A DNA stretch of 64,000 nt from Clostridium culturomicium (GCF_000821305.1 NZ_CCXK01000013.1:310001-374000); one strand, 5' to 3'; counted from the stretch's first letter, positions 1 through 8,136 are shown. Made by a program: numbers and translations. The notes: generated by a model from the sequence alone, not told the origin.

Positions 1-386
1 TAAAGGGCTTACGTGGAGCAGTTGACTATTCTAAATTAAATGGACCTGCTGGCGACAGAAGACTTCCAGGGAATGTTAACATGAGTTTTGAATTCATTGA
101 AGGTGAGTCAGTGCTTTTAATGCTAGACGCTAAAGGGATCTGTGCTTCAAGCGGAAGTGCATGTACATCAGGATCATTAGATCCATCTCACGTGCTTCTT
201 GCAATAGGACTTCCTCATGAAGTTGCTCATGGTTCTCTTAGACTTTCTATGGGTGCAAGCACTACAGAAGAGGAAGTTGATTATGTAATTGAAACAGTAC
301 CAGCTATAATACAAAGATTAAGAGATATGTCACCATTATATGATAGCTTTATAAATGGAAAAGGAAAGAATTTCTTTGATAAGTAG
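1..386 (+). CDS. nifS: Cysteine desulfurase, C-terminal part (start lies left of the window)
   Basis: This is the C-terminal part of a PLP-dependent cysteine desulfurase of the NifS/IscS family, which takes sulfur from L-cysteine as an enzyme persulfide. The frame is open from base 3 through to the stop at 384-386, so the gene runs in from the left and the ATG at 81 is internal. The conserved region reads RLPGNVN, then a long helix, then ASSGSACTSG, the mobile loop carrying the catalytic cysteine, followed by the usual DPSHVL. The IscU gene begins 58 bases downstream and mnmA follows, so the enzyme probably feeds sulfur both to Fe-S cluster assembly and to tRNA thiolation. The NifS/IscS name is by similarity; the N-terminal PLP lysine is outside the window. 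Confidence 0.93.
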   Translation, partial: KGLRGAVDYSKLNGPAGDRRLPGNVNMSFEFIEGESVLLMLDAKGICASSGSACTSGSLDPSHVLLAIGLPHEVAHGSLRLSMGASTTEEEVDYVIETVPAIIQRLRDMSPLYDSFINGKGKNFFDK

Positions 387-444
387 TATTTAAAATATAA
401 ACATGAATTAAATTATAGTTTTATAATTGAGGAGGATAATTATT

Positions 445-876
445 ATGATATATAGTGAAAAAGTAATGGACCATTTTACAAACCCAAGAAACGTTGGGGA
501 AATAAAAGATGCTAACGGTGTAGGAGAAGTTGGAAACGCAAAATGTGGAGATATAATGAGAGTTTATTTAAAGGTTGAAGACGATGTTATTGTTGATGCT
601 AAATTTAAAACTTTCGGATGTGGTTCAGCTATAGCTTCTTCAAGTATGGCAACAGAGCTTATTAAAGGAAAAACTGTAGATGAAGCTTGGAGCCTTACAA
701 ATAAAGCGGTGGCAGAAGCGTTAGATGGTCTTCCACCAGTAAAAATGCACTGTTCAGTACTTGCTGAAGAAGCTATACACAAAGCAATCAATGATTATAG
801 ATCAAACAATGGATTAGACATGTGGGATTATGAAGAACATGATGATATCCATGATCACGTGCACGGAGAAGAATAG
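445..876 (+). CDS. iscU: Fe-S cluster assembly scaffold IscU/NifU-like
   Basis: This 143-aa protein is an IscU-type scaffold (NifU N-terminal domain) on which [2Fe-2S] clusters are built from desulfurase sulfur. The three ligand cysteines are visible at about residues 34 (KCGD), 59 (FGCGSA) and 103 (MHCSV), with the conserved aspartate after the first one. The start is the ATG at 445 because a GGAGG lies at 431-435; an upstream in-frame TTG at 427 overlaps that site and is unlikely. The C-terminal tail is unusually rich in His, Asp and Glu (EEHDDIHDHVHGEE) and may bind metal, which is inference. It sits between nifS and mnmA in a probable operon. A second paralogue is encoded at 2893-3294. 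Confidence 0.93.
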   Translation: MIYSEKVMDHFTNPRNVGEIKDANGVGEVGNAKCGDIMRVYLKVEDDVIVDAKFKTFGCGSAIASSSMATELIKGKTVDEAWSLTNKAVAEALDGLPPVKMHCSVLAEEAIHKAINDYRSNNGLDMWDYEEHDDIHDHVHGEE

Positions 877-888
877 GTGATATAACAT

Positions 889-1971
889 ATGAAGAAAAAA
901 GTTGTTATAGGTATGAGTGGCGGAGTTGACAGCTCCGTTGCCGCTTACCTTTTAAAGGAACAAGGATATGATGTAACAGGTATAATGATGAAATTGTCTC
1001 CTGATAATCCTGAGTATGCTGAAAATGAAGGCGGATGCTGTTCACTTTCAGCAGTTAATGATGCAAGAAGAGTTGCAGATGTACTAGATATACCATTTTA
1101 TGTTATGAACTTTAAAGAACCCTTTAAAAAGCATGTAGTTGACAATTTTGTTGAAGAATATTTTAATGGAAGAACTCCAAATCCATGCATTGAATGTAAT
1201 AGAAAAATTAAATTCGAAGAGTTTTTAAGAAAAGTTCAAGGCCTTGGAGCGGATTATATTGCAACAGGACATTATGCTACTGTCGAGCAAGATGAAAACG
1301 GAAGATATCTACTTAAACGTTCAGAGGATGATAGAAAAGATCAGACTTATGCTTTGTACAGCTTAACTCAAGATCAGCTAGCTCATACAGTTATGCCTTG
1401 TGGACAATATTCTAAAACTGAAATTAGAGCTATTGCTGAAAAAATAGGTCTTGAAGTATTTAGAAAGAAGGATTCTCAAGAAATTTGCTTTATTCCTGAT
1501 AATAACCATGGTAGCTATATAGAGCGATTTAGTGGAAGAGAAGTTGTTCCAGGTAACTTTGTAGATAAAGATGGTAAAGTTCTTGGAAAGCATAAGGGAA
1601 TAGTTTATTATACAATAGGGCAAAGAAAAGGTCTTGGTATTGCTCTTGGTAGGCCTGTATTTGTAACGAATATAATTCCAGAGAGAAATGAAGTTGTATT
1701 AGGAGAAGAATCAGAAATTTTCAATACAACCCTTATAGCTAAAAATATCAACTTGATTCCTTTTGATCGAGTTGAGGGTGAGATTATGGTTGAAGCTAAG
1801 GTTAGATATTCAGCTAAGCCAGCTGTGGCTAAATTAACTCAACTTGATGAAGACCATATTAAACTAGAATTTGAAACTCCGCAGCGTGCAATTACTAAAG
1901 GGCAATCCGTTGTGTGTTATCAAGGTAACTTAGTAATTGGTGGAGGAATAATAGATAAAGTTATAAAATAA
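889..1971 (+). CDS. mnmA: tRNA-specific 2-thiouridylase MnmA
   Basis: MnmA (360 aa) activates the wobble uridine C2 of tRNA Lys, Glu and Gln with ATP and inserts sulfur to give 2-thiouridine. The N-terminal PP-loop motif SGGVDSS (residues 10-16) binds ATP. The catalytic cysteines are expected at C100 (NPCIECN) and C200 (SQEICFIPD), both present. The KDQTYAL and YYTIGQRKGLG stretches are typical of the family. The gene starts 12 bases after the IscU stop with AGGTGAT upstream, so it is very likely cotranscribed with the desulfurase and scaffold, a common arrangement in clostridia. A strong hairpin terminator follows at 2025-2061. Length and motifs look complete. Confidence 0.96.
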   Translation: MKKKVVIGMSGGVDSSVAAYLLKEQGYDVTGIMMKLSPDNPEYAENEGGCCSLSAVNDARRVADVLDIPFYVMNFKEPFKKHVVDNFVEEYFNGRTPNPCIECNRKIKFEEFLRKVQGLGADYIATGHYATVEQDENGRYLLKRSEDDRKDQTYALYSLTQDQLAHTVMPCGQYSKTEIRAIAEKIGLEVFRKKDSQEICFIPDNNHGSYIERFSGREVVPGNFVDKDGKVLGKHKGIVYYTIGQRKGLGIALGRPVFVTNIIPERNEVVLGEESEIFNTTLIAKNINLIPFDRVEGEIMVEAKVRYSAKPAVAKLTQLDEDHIKLEFETPQRAITKGQSVVCYQGNLVIGGGIIDKVIK

Positions 1972-2024
1972 TAGTATCTGTTATTAATTCTTTAAAAAAT
2001 TTGAATTCTTATAGTAATATAAGG

Positions 2025-2061
2025 AAAACACTGAAAATTCTTAGATTTTCAGTGTTTTTTT
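2025..2061. terminator. Bidirectional intrinsic terminator
   Basis: A 14-bp perfect stem (2025-2038 with 2045-2058) with a 6-nt loop is flanked by A-rich sequence on the left and a T-run on the right. It can end mnmA transcription on the + strand and the convergent hypothetical gene (2063-2467) on the - strand. Confidence 0.85.
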
Positions 2062-2062
2062 A

Positions 2063-2467
2063 TTATAGATTTAATGTTGCTAATTCTATTTCTCTAAGCT
2101 GTTGGATTATTTCATTACAACGTAGCTCTGTATAATGAAGATTACCGATGTACTCAATAAATTCTATTTTATCTAAGTGTGAATAATATTTTAAAGCGCT
2201 AGCTTTAAGACATTCAACATCAAAGAAAAACCTATTTCCAAGCGGCCAGAAATCTATAATTTTATCCTGAAATAGATAGCTAATTTCGCTGATTGAGTAT
2301 TGGATGTTATCTCCGTCATTGTTGAATATTGTAATAATTCCATTAGAATATGTAGATTGAATATGGCTTATCTGACATTCGTTAATAAAACCTGCTTCCT
2401 TAGAAAATTCACCTATAAGTTTTACTGCTTCTTCACATAGTTCCCTTTGTTTATTTATTTTGTCCAT
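2063..2467 (-). CDS. Hypothetical protein, 134 aa
   Basis: I do not recognise this protein. It is soluble, with no signal peptide or membrane segment. It has an amphipathic, charged N-terminal helix, a central hydrophobic region around the FWPLGNRFFFD stretch, and a helical C-terminus rich in Glu, Ile and Leu. The coding frame is convincing: ATG at 2467-2465 on the minus strand, with an AGGGGTG site directly upstream, and a stop next to the shared terminator. It is one of only two minus-strand genes in the window. Upstream on the same strand lie a -10-like TATAAT, a perfect Spo0A-box core and, farther away, the tandem structured repeat. A role in stationary phase or sporulation is possible but is inference from those sites only. 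Confidence 0.7.
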   Translation of the reverse strand: MDKINKQRELCEEAVKLIGEFSKEAGFINECQISHIQSTYSNGIITIFNNDGDNIQYSISEISYLFQDKIIDFWPLGNRFFFDVECLKASALKYYSHLDKIEFIEYIGNLHYTELRCNEIIQQLREIELATLNL

Positions 2468-2517
2468 TTTAACACCCCTATTGCAAAATAATATAGTTTA
2501 TGTGCTGCTATGGTTTC

Positions 2518-2551
2518 ATTATAATATTTTTTTAGAATTTTCTGTGTCGAA
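2518..2551 (-). promoter_or_regulatory. Possible Spo0A-box promoter for the 134-aa gene
   Basis: On the minus strand TTCGACA (2551-2545, the complement of the 0A-box core TGTCGAA) is followed 21 bases later by TATAAT (2523-2518). A 0A box about 21-22 bases from the -10 resembles the Spo0A-activated spoIIG promoter of B. subtilis, where the 0A box overlaps the -35 region. The start codon lies about 50 bases downstream. It is a single site with no second box seen, so confidence is limited. Confidence 0.4.
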
Positions 2552-2678
2552 ATTAAAAGTGAAGTGTAGGAAATTAATGCTAATAATAGACTTAATATTA
2601 TAACTAGTTCTAATAATATCCTATTGTATTGATGAAGAAGTTAATCATATTAAATTATAAAAACTAAGGAATAAATTA

Positions 2679-2830
2679 CCTTGAATGAGTATCTCAATCT
2701 TTGATTTGGTCAATACGAACTTACTCCTTTGAATGAAAAGAGAAGGAGTTTCCTTAAGTAAGTATCCAAATCTTTGATTTGGTCAATACGAACTTACTCC
2801 TTTGAATGAAAAGAGAAGGAGTTTCCTTAA
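2679..2830 (-). repeat. Tandem structured repeat, locus 1 (two units, 73-base period)
   Basis: Two units (2679-2757 and 2752-2830, sharing a CCTTAA junction) repeat with a 73-base period; 62 bases (2696-2757 and 2769-2830) are identical. Read on the minus strand, each unit can form a hairpin ACTCCTT/AAGGAGT and then a longer hairpin ending in CCAAATC-AAA-GATTTGG. The same element, again as a tandem pair, occurs at 50565-50716 in the opposite orientation on the map. The unit at 2679 is partly degenerate in its last hairpin. The array lies between the minus-strand hypothetical gene and the second IscU-like gene. No coding potential was seen in it. Confidence 0.9.
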
Positions 2831-2892
2831 TAAATGTTGGAAAATTTTCTTAGAAGTGATATCTTTAATATATATAATGAAGGGGTGATATT

Positions 2893-3294
2893 ATGGAATA
2901 TAGTGATAAGGTTTTGGAGCATTTCTACTCACCAAGAAATGTTGGAATAATTCCAGGTGCAAATGGTATCGGAGAGTGTGGAGATGCAAAGTGTGGGGAT
3001 ATAATGAAAATTTATCTTATAATAAAGGATGATATAATAAAGGAAGCTAAGTTTATGACTTTTGGCTGTGGGTCAGCAATAGCATCATCAAGTATAGCCA
3101 CAGAATTGGTTATAGGTAAAACTATAGAGGAGGCGTGGGCAATTACTAATGAATCAGTAATAGAGGCTTTAGATGGCCTTCCATCTTCTAAAATTCATTG
3201 CTCAGTTTTAGCAGAACAAACAATACATAAAGCAATAAATAATTATAGGGAATCAATGGGGTTAGAAGTATATCCAGATAAGTGGGAGGAATAA
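2893..3294 (+). CDS. Second IscU/NifU-like scaffold paralogue
   Basis: This 133-aa IscU-like protein keeps all three cluster-ligand cysteines at about residues 34, 59 and 103, plus the conserved aspartate of CGD, and adds an extra cysteine at residue 29 (GECGDAKCGD). It is closely similar along its length to the IscU at 445-876 but ends at PDKWEE and lacks that protein's His/Asp-rich tail. The ATG at 2893 has AAGGGGTGAT upstream. It stands alone, without a desulfurase next to it, just after the tandem repeat. It may be a duplicate scaffold for particular conditions or client proteins; that is inference. It shows no sign of decay. Confidence 0.88.
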   Translation: MEYSDKVLEHFYSPRNVGIIPGANGIGECGDAKCGDIMKIYLIIKDDIIKEAKFMTFGCGSAIASSSIATELVIGKTIEEAWAITNESVIEALDGLPSSKIHCSVLAEQTIHKAINNYRESMGLEVYPDKWEE

Positions 3295-3498
3295 GTTAAA
3301 AATGTTCATTATGAAATTGAAGATATTATTTTATAGAAGAGTATAATTAACTAAGAGTAAAAGTTTTAGGGGGAAGGTATTGTGGAGTATATGCTAGCAC
3401 TAATGTAATATATCTTAAAATCAAGTGCTTTGTCCATAGAATAATCTTTATATAAAAGGGTAAGTATATAGGTAATATTGTTTAGGCAGGTGTAGAAT

Positions 3499-4017
3499 AT
3501 GGCCAAAAGCAGAGATTATTTATATAAGGATGTAATGAACATAAGTGGAGAAAAAATTGGATATATAAAAGATTTGCTTGTGGATTTTGGAAAGAGTGAA
3601 GTTGTTGGTTTTAAAATAAATCCATACAAAATTATGAAAAAGGGCTTCAATGTATTAAAAGACGATATTATATATCAAAGAGATCAGTTAATAGTTAAGG
3701 ATACTGCAAAAAGTAAATTCATTGAATTTTCTTCCATTATGAATATGTATGTAGTGGATAAGTGCTTTAATATATTAGGCTTAGTAAGTGAGATAATTTT
3801 TGATGATGAAGAATTTACCATCAAAGGAATATCTATTAGAGATTATAATTTGTGGAGTATGTTTAAAAGTAGAAGGATTTTACTGCTTAAGGAGCTTATA
3901 ATTGGTGAAGAATATATTTTTTATATAGGAGAGAATCCAAGAATAACATTGGAATGCATGCCTATTATAGGAAATAGAAAAAATCATTACAGAGACGTAT
4001 ATTATGAAAAAGCTTAA
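3499..4017 (+). CDS. PRC-barrel domain protein
   Basis: This 172-aa protein has two PRC-barrel-like halves. The first (about residues 5-75) carries the typical GEKIGYIKDLLVDFG pattern; the second (about 78-150) begins DKCFNILGLVSEIIFDDEEF. PRC-barrels are small beta domains found in RNA-processing (RimM) and photosynthetic proteins; the exact role of this stand-alone form is not known. There is no membrane segment. Its end overlaps the start of the AI-2E-family gene by 14 bases, so the two are translationally linked. A shorter PRC-barrel protein of the YlmC/YmxH type is encoded at 26700-26954. Confidence 0.75.
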   Translation: MAKSRDYLYKDVMNISGEKIGYIKDLLVDFGKSEVVGFKINPYKIMKKGFNVLKDDIIYQRDQLIVKDTAKSKFIEFSSIMNMYVVDKCFNILGLVSEIIFDDEEFTIKGISIRDYNLWSMFKSRRILLLKELIIGEEYIFYIGENPRITLECMPIIGNRKNHYRDVYYEKA

Positions 4018-5038
4018 AGTTAACAAACAACTAATTATAAGAAGCATAATCCTTATCACATTTTTATTTTGTGTAATATTTCTATTAAATAAATATCCTA
4101 TATTTAAGCAGCTAATGGGACTTGTAATAATATCATTTATTATCAGTTATAGCATGAGGCCTTTTCAGAAACTGTTAACAGAGCTAGGTATAAATCGAAA
4201 GATTAGTTCAGTTATTGTTATACTTACTATTGTTGGTTTTTTAGTACTTATAATAGCTGTCTTAGTTCCTTGGATTTATAATGAGGGAGCAACCTTTATA
4301 GATATATTAGGTAAGATTCAAGGCTACTATGAAGGGGTTACAAGAAGTTTGGTTGCTGTTTCAGAAAATTCTTTTGTTAAGGATATAATGAGTAATTTTA
4401 CAGATAAAATTCAAATTATACTTGTGAATATGGCGGAGACGTTTATACAAGAAATAATAGCAATTACTGATGATATCTTTTTAATGTTTACAATACCAGT
4501 ATTGGTTTATTTCTTTTTAAGTGATGGAGAAACAATTTCAAGAGGTATGATGAAATATATTCCTTTTAAAAATAAATTCTTAGTTAAAAGAATGCTGAAG
4601 CACATTGATAAGGTGATGGAGCGGTATATAATAACTCAGTTTGAGCTGTGTGGTATTATTGGGGTATTAACCTTTATCGCTTTAACACTATGCGGTATTA
4701 GGTATGCTTTTGTTTTATCATTACTAAATGCAATCTTTAATATAATACCCTATTTTGGTCCTATCATTGGGGCTATACCAATAGTCTTAATTTCTCTTAT
4801 TGTATCTTCTAAAAAAGCTATAGTTGTTACAATTCTGCTCTTTATAATCCAACAGTTAGAAGGGGATATAATATCACCTAAAATTGTTGGAGAAACAGTA
4901 GATTCTCATCCAGTAACAATTCTTTTACTCCTTATTTTAGGGGGGAGTATTGGGGGCATAGTAGGTATGATATTAGTTATACCTTTATGGGTGATGGGGA
5001 AGATAGCAGTTGGGGAGTTAGAATATTATTTATTTTAA
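4004..5038 (+). CDS. AI-2E family (TqsA/YtvI-like) membrane transporter
   Basis: This 344-aa integral membrane protein belongs to the AI-2E/UPF0118 family. Two hydrophobic helices lie near residues 10-50, another near 60-85, then a soluble stretch, a helix near 150-170, and a cluster from about 210 to the end. The family signature is seen as IPYFGPIIGAIP and later PKIVGETVDSHP. Family members have been reported as exporters of autoinducer-2 or as Na+/H+ antiporters; the substrate cannot be told from sequence. The ATG at 4004 lies inside the end of the PRC-barrel gene. This pair upstream of alaS recalls clostridial chromosomes. Confidence 0.85.
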   Translation: MKKLKVNKQLIIRSIILITFLFCVIFLLNKYPIFKQLMGLVIISFIISYSMRPFQKLLTELGINRKISSVIVILTIVGFLVLIIAVLVPWIYNEGATFIDILGKIQGYYEGVTRSLVAVSENSFVKDIMSNFTDKIQIILVNMAETFIQEIIAITDDIFLMFTIPVLVYFFLSDGETISRGMMKYIPFKNKFLVKRMLKHIDKVMERYIITQFELCGIIGVLTFIALTLCGIRYAFVLSLLNAIFNIIPYFGPIIGAIPIVLISLIVSSKKAIVVTILLFIIQQLEGDIISPKIVGETVDSHPVTILLLLILGGSIGGIVGMILVIPLWVMGKIAVGELEYYLF

Positions 5039-5048
5039 AACTCAATCA

Positions 5049-5077
5049 TTGACATTTTAAACAATCATACATATAAT
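5049..5077 (+). promoter_or_regulatory. Sigma-A promoter upstream of alaS leader (P1)
   Basis: A perfect TTGACA (5049-5054) and a perfect TATAAT (5072-5077) are separated by exactly 17 bases. Transcription would start near 5084, about 110 bases before the T-box. Confidence 0.75.
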
Positions 5078-5122
5078 TTATCTATAAGTTTCACTTATCT
5101 ATACATAGAAGTTCTTTGTATA

Positions 5123-5151
5123 TTGATGGAGTGGTGTTGTTAATGTATAAC
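5123..5151 (+). promoter_or_regulatory. Second sigma-A promoter upstream of alaS leader (P2)
   Basis: TTGATG (5123-5128), a 17-base spacer and TATAAC (5146-5151) form a second candidate promoter. Its start near 5158 would place the T-box close to the 5' end of the transcript, as is usual for these leaders. Confidence 0.55.
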
Positions 5152-5194
5152 TCTGCATAGTGAAACTAATTTAGTAAATTTAAAAGTATATATA

Positions 5195-5387
5195 AAGCAA
5201 TGATGAGAATTAGTAATTATGGGAAACCTTCAGAGAGAAAGTGGCTGGTGAAAACTTTCGGTGAAACATAGTGAAGCTGTCTCGGAGCTATAATTAATTA
5301 AGAGATATCAGCTGTATAGCTGATATAATTAGGGTGGTAACGCGGATAAACTTTCGTCCCTTGTTTAGGGGGATGAGAGTTTTTTTA
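5195..5387 (+). promoter_or_regulatory. T-box riboswitch leader of alaS
   Basis: This leader binds uncharged tRNA-Ala and lets transcription read through into alaS when charging is low. The T-box bulge region AGGGTGGTAACGCGG is at 5331-5345. Stem I elements come before it: the AGTAATTATGGGAAACC region, CAGAGAG, and a GTGAAGCTGTC segment whose GCT (5276-5278) is the likely alanine specifier codon. A small hairpin (5305-5326) matches stem III. The terminator at 5348-5386 is exclusive with the antiterminator, which uses its 5' arm together with the T-box bulge. The specifier position is inferred by pattern, not by folding. Confidence 0.93.
5348..5386 (+). terminator. alaS: T-box regulated terminator
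   Basis: The arms 5348-5360 and 5369-5382 pair, with G-U pairs, and run into a T-tract at 5380-5386. This is the default OFF structure of the alaS T-box. Confidence 0.85.
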
Positions 5388-5460
5388 TATTCAAAAATAA
5401 GTTTTTTAGCTTGAAAGAATAAAAAACTAAACTATATAAAGAATTAGGAGGAATTATAAC

Positions 5461-8106
5461 ATGAAAAACATGGGTTTAAATGAAATCAGAGAAAGTTATT
5501 TGAAATTCTTTGAGGGAAAGGAACATTTAGTTTTAGGAAGTTTTCCTTTAGTTCCTAAAAATGATAAAAGTCTATTACTTATAAATGCAGGTATGGCACC
5601 GTTAAAGCCATATTTTACAGGGATTCAAACTCCACCGAATAAAAGAATTGCTACATGTCAAAAATGTATAAGAACAGGAGATATTGAGAATGTTGGAAAA
5701 ACATCCAGACATGGTACATTCTTTGAAATGTTAGGAAACTTTTCTTTTGGAGATTATTTTAAGAGTGAAATAATTCCATGGGCTTGGGAGTATATCACTG
5801 AAGTTTTAGCAATTCCAAAGGAAAAACTATATGTAACTATATATCTTGAAGATGATGAGGCATATGAGATTTGGGTTTCAAAAACAGATATTGACCCATC
5901 AAGAATATTTAGATTAGGTAAAGAAGATAACTTCTGGGAGCATGGAGCTGGTCCATGTGGTCCTTGCACAGAGATTCACTTTGATAGAAGATCAGACCTT
6001 CCTCAAATTAAAACTGCAGAAGAGTTTGTTAAGGCGGGAGATGAGGATAGAGTTATAGAATTCTGGAATCTTGTATTTACTCAATTTGAAGGTGATGGAA
6101 AAGGAAATTACGAAAAATTAAGCAATACAAATATTGATACAGGTATGGGACTTGAGAGAATTGCAACAATAATGCAAGGTGTTGATAATATCTTTGAGGT
6201 TGACACAATGAGAAGCATTATTGACGAGATTTCAAAAGTATCTGGTGTTAAGTATAAAGAGGATAAAAATCTTGATATATCAATAAGAATTATTACAGAC
6301 CATATTAGAAGCGTTACTTTCATGATAGGTGATGGAATACTTCCATCAAACGAAGGAAGAGGATATGTTTTAAGAAGACTTCTTAGAAGAGCAGCTAGAC
6401 ATGGCAGAGTTCTTGGTATTGATGGAACTTTCTTAAATAATCTTTGTGATGTAGTTATAGAATGCTCTAAATCAGCTTATCCAGAACTTATGGAGAAGGC
6501 AGATTATATCAAGAAGGTAATAGGACTTGAAGAAGACAGATTTGCTGAAACTATAGATCAGGGCATGGAAATACTTAAAGGGTTTATTGAGGAAATGCAA
6601 GAAGAAGGAACAGATACATTAAGTGGTGAAAAAGCATTTAAGCTTTATGATACTTTCGGTTTCCCTGTAGAGCTTACCGAGGAACTTTTAGAAGAAAAAG
6701 GATTAAAAATAGATTTTGAAGGATTCCATAAGGAAATGGAGAATCAGAGAAATACAGCAAGAGCTGCAAGAGGTACTTCCAATTACATGGGTAATGATGA
6801 AGGAGCTTTAAATAATATTCCTATGGAAATTACTACAGAGTTTTTAGGATATGATGTTACTTCATGCCAAGGTAAGGTTTTATCTATAGTTTGCGAGAAT
6901 GAATTTATAAATTCATGTTCAATAGGACAAAAGGTTGTAATTGTTACTGATAAGACACCTTTCTATGCAGAAATGGGAGGTCAGGTTGGAGATGCTGGAA
7001 TAATTAGAAGTTCTAATTTCGAAGGCAAAGTTTATGACTGTAAGAAAAGTACAAGAGGACACATTCTTCATTTTGTAGAGATGGTTAAAGGTGAACTTCA
7101 AGTTGATGAAGTGGTTGAATTAATTGTAGACACGACATTAAGAAATAATATTTGCAAAAACCATACAGCAACTCACATGCTTCATGAAGCTTTAAAAGAA
7201 GTGTTAGGTGATCATGTAAATCAAGCAGGTTCATATGTAGATGGAGATAGATTAAGATTTGACTTTACTCACTTCTCTGCAATGTCATCAGAACAGCTTA
7301 AAGAAGTAGAGAAAATGTTGAATGAAGAAATTCTTAAAGCGTATGAGGTTTCAACTGATATAATGTCAATAGAGGAAGCAAAGGCAAATGGAGCAGTAGC
7401 TTTATTTGATGATAAATATAAGGAAGATGTTAGAGTTGTTTCAGTTGGAGATTACAGTAAAGAGCTTTGTGGTGGAACTCACGTTAAAAACTCTGGAGAA
7501 ATAGGATTGTTCAAAATTCTTAGTGAGACAGGGGTAGCTGCAGGGGTAAGAAGAATAGAAGCTATAACAGGTATGAAATCAGAAGCTTATGTAAATGATA
7601 AAGAAGAGCTTTTAAAAGAAGTAGCTTCAACTTTAAAATGTGGTGAAAAAGATTTATTAAATAAAGTAGCTGGATTACTAGCAACGCTTAAAGAAAAAGA
7701 AAAGGAAATCCAAGGTTTAAAAGAAAAATTAACTAGTGGTGTAGAAGATGAAATTTTAGCAAATGCTGTAGAAGTTAACGGAGTGAAAGTTGTTACAGCA
7801 GCTTTAGATGATATTGAAGGAGATGCACTTAGAAATCTTTGTGATAAATTAAGAAATAAAATATCAGAAGGTATAGTAGTTTTAGGAAGCAGAGTTTCAG
7901 GAAAAGTTCAATTTGTTGTTATGGCAACTAAAGAAGCAGTAGCAAAAGGTGCGCATGCAGGGAAAATTGTTAAGGCAGTTGCAATCATCGCTGGTGGAGG
8001 CGGTGGTGGAAGACCAGATATGGCTCAAGCTGGTGGAAAGTTTCCTGAAAAATTAGATGAAGCGATTTCTAAAGTTGGAAGTATAGTAGAAACTTTAGTA
8101 AAATAG
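5461..8106 (+). CDS. alaS: Alanyl-tRNA synthetase
   Basis: AlaRS (881 aa, full family length) charges tRNA-Ala. The N-terminal class II catalytic core opens with EIRESYLKFFEGKEH. The editing domain holds the zinc-site histidines H568 and H572 (HTATH) and the C670-x3-H674 pair of CGGTH, needed to clear mis-acylated Ser-tRNA. The C-Ala domain ends with a glycine-rich GGGGGGRPDMAQ. The ATG at 5461 has AGGAGG 9 bases upstream; an in-frame ATG three codons later is possible. Expression is set by the T-box just upstream. The next gene, ireB, has its own promoter-like element. Confidence 0.98.
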   Translation: MKNMGLNEIRESYLKFFEGKEHLVLGSFPLVPKNDKSLLLINAGMAPLKPYFTGIQTPPNKRIATCQKCIRTGDIENVGKTSRHGTFFEMLGNFSFGDYFKSEIIPWAWEYITEVLAIPKEKLYVTIYLEDDEAYEIWVSKTDIDPSRIFRLGKEDNFWEHGAGPCGPCTEIHFDRRSDLPQIKTAEEFVKAGDEDRVIEFWNLVFTQFEGDGKGNYEKLSNTNIDTGMGLERIATIMQGVDNIFEVDTMRSIIDEISKVSGVKYKEDKNLDISIRIITDHIRSVTFMIGDGILPSNEGRGYVLRRLLRRAARHGRVLGIDGTFLNNLCDVVIECSKSAYPELMEKADYIKKVIGLEEDRFAETIDQGMEILKGFIEEMQEEGTDTLSGEKAFKLYDTFGFPVELTEELLEEKGLKIDFEGFHKEMENQRNTARAARGTSNYMGNDEGALNNIPMEITTEFLGYDVTSCQGKVLSIVCENEFINSCSIGQKVVIVTDKTPFYAEMGGQVGDAGIIRSSNFEGKVYDCKKSTRGHILHFVEMVKGELQVDEVVELIVDTTLRNNICKNHTATHMLHEALKEVLGDHVNQAGSYVDGDRLRFDFTHFSAMSSEQLKEVEKMLNEEILKAYEVSTDIMSIEEAKANGAVALFDDKYKEDVRVVSVGDYSKELCGGTHVKNSGEIGLFKILSETGVAAGVRRIEAITGMKSEAYVNDKEELLKEVASTLKCGEKDLLNKVAGLLATLKEKEKEIQGLKEKLTSGVEDEILANAVEVNGVKVVTAALDDIEGDALRNLCDKLRNKISEGIVVLGSRVSGKVQFVVMATKEAVAKGAHAGKIVKAVAIIAGGGGGGRPDMAQAGGKFPEKLDEAISKVGSIVETLVK

Positions 8107-8127
8107 TATACTTTTTGTCTGCGTTAA

Positions 8128-8136
8128 TGGTATAAT
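8128..8136 (+). promoter_or_regulatory. Extended -10 promoter before ireB
   Basis: TGGTATAAT (8128-8136) is an extended -10 element with a perfect TATAAT, placed 32 bases before the ireB ATG. No good -35 is present, as is common for extended -10 promoters. It would uncouple ireB from the T-box-controlled alaS transcript. Confidence 0.55.

Noticed and set aside
2679..2830. Reading the tandem repeat as a CRISPR array or an insertion sequence.
   Set aside because: There are only two units with no unique spacers and no transposase or terminal inverted repeats; the hairpins and covariation fit a structured repeat better.
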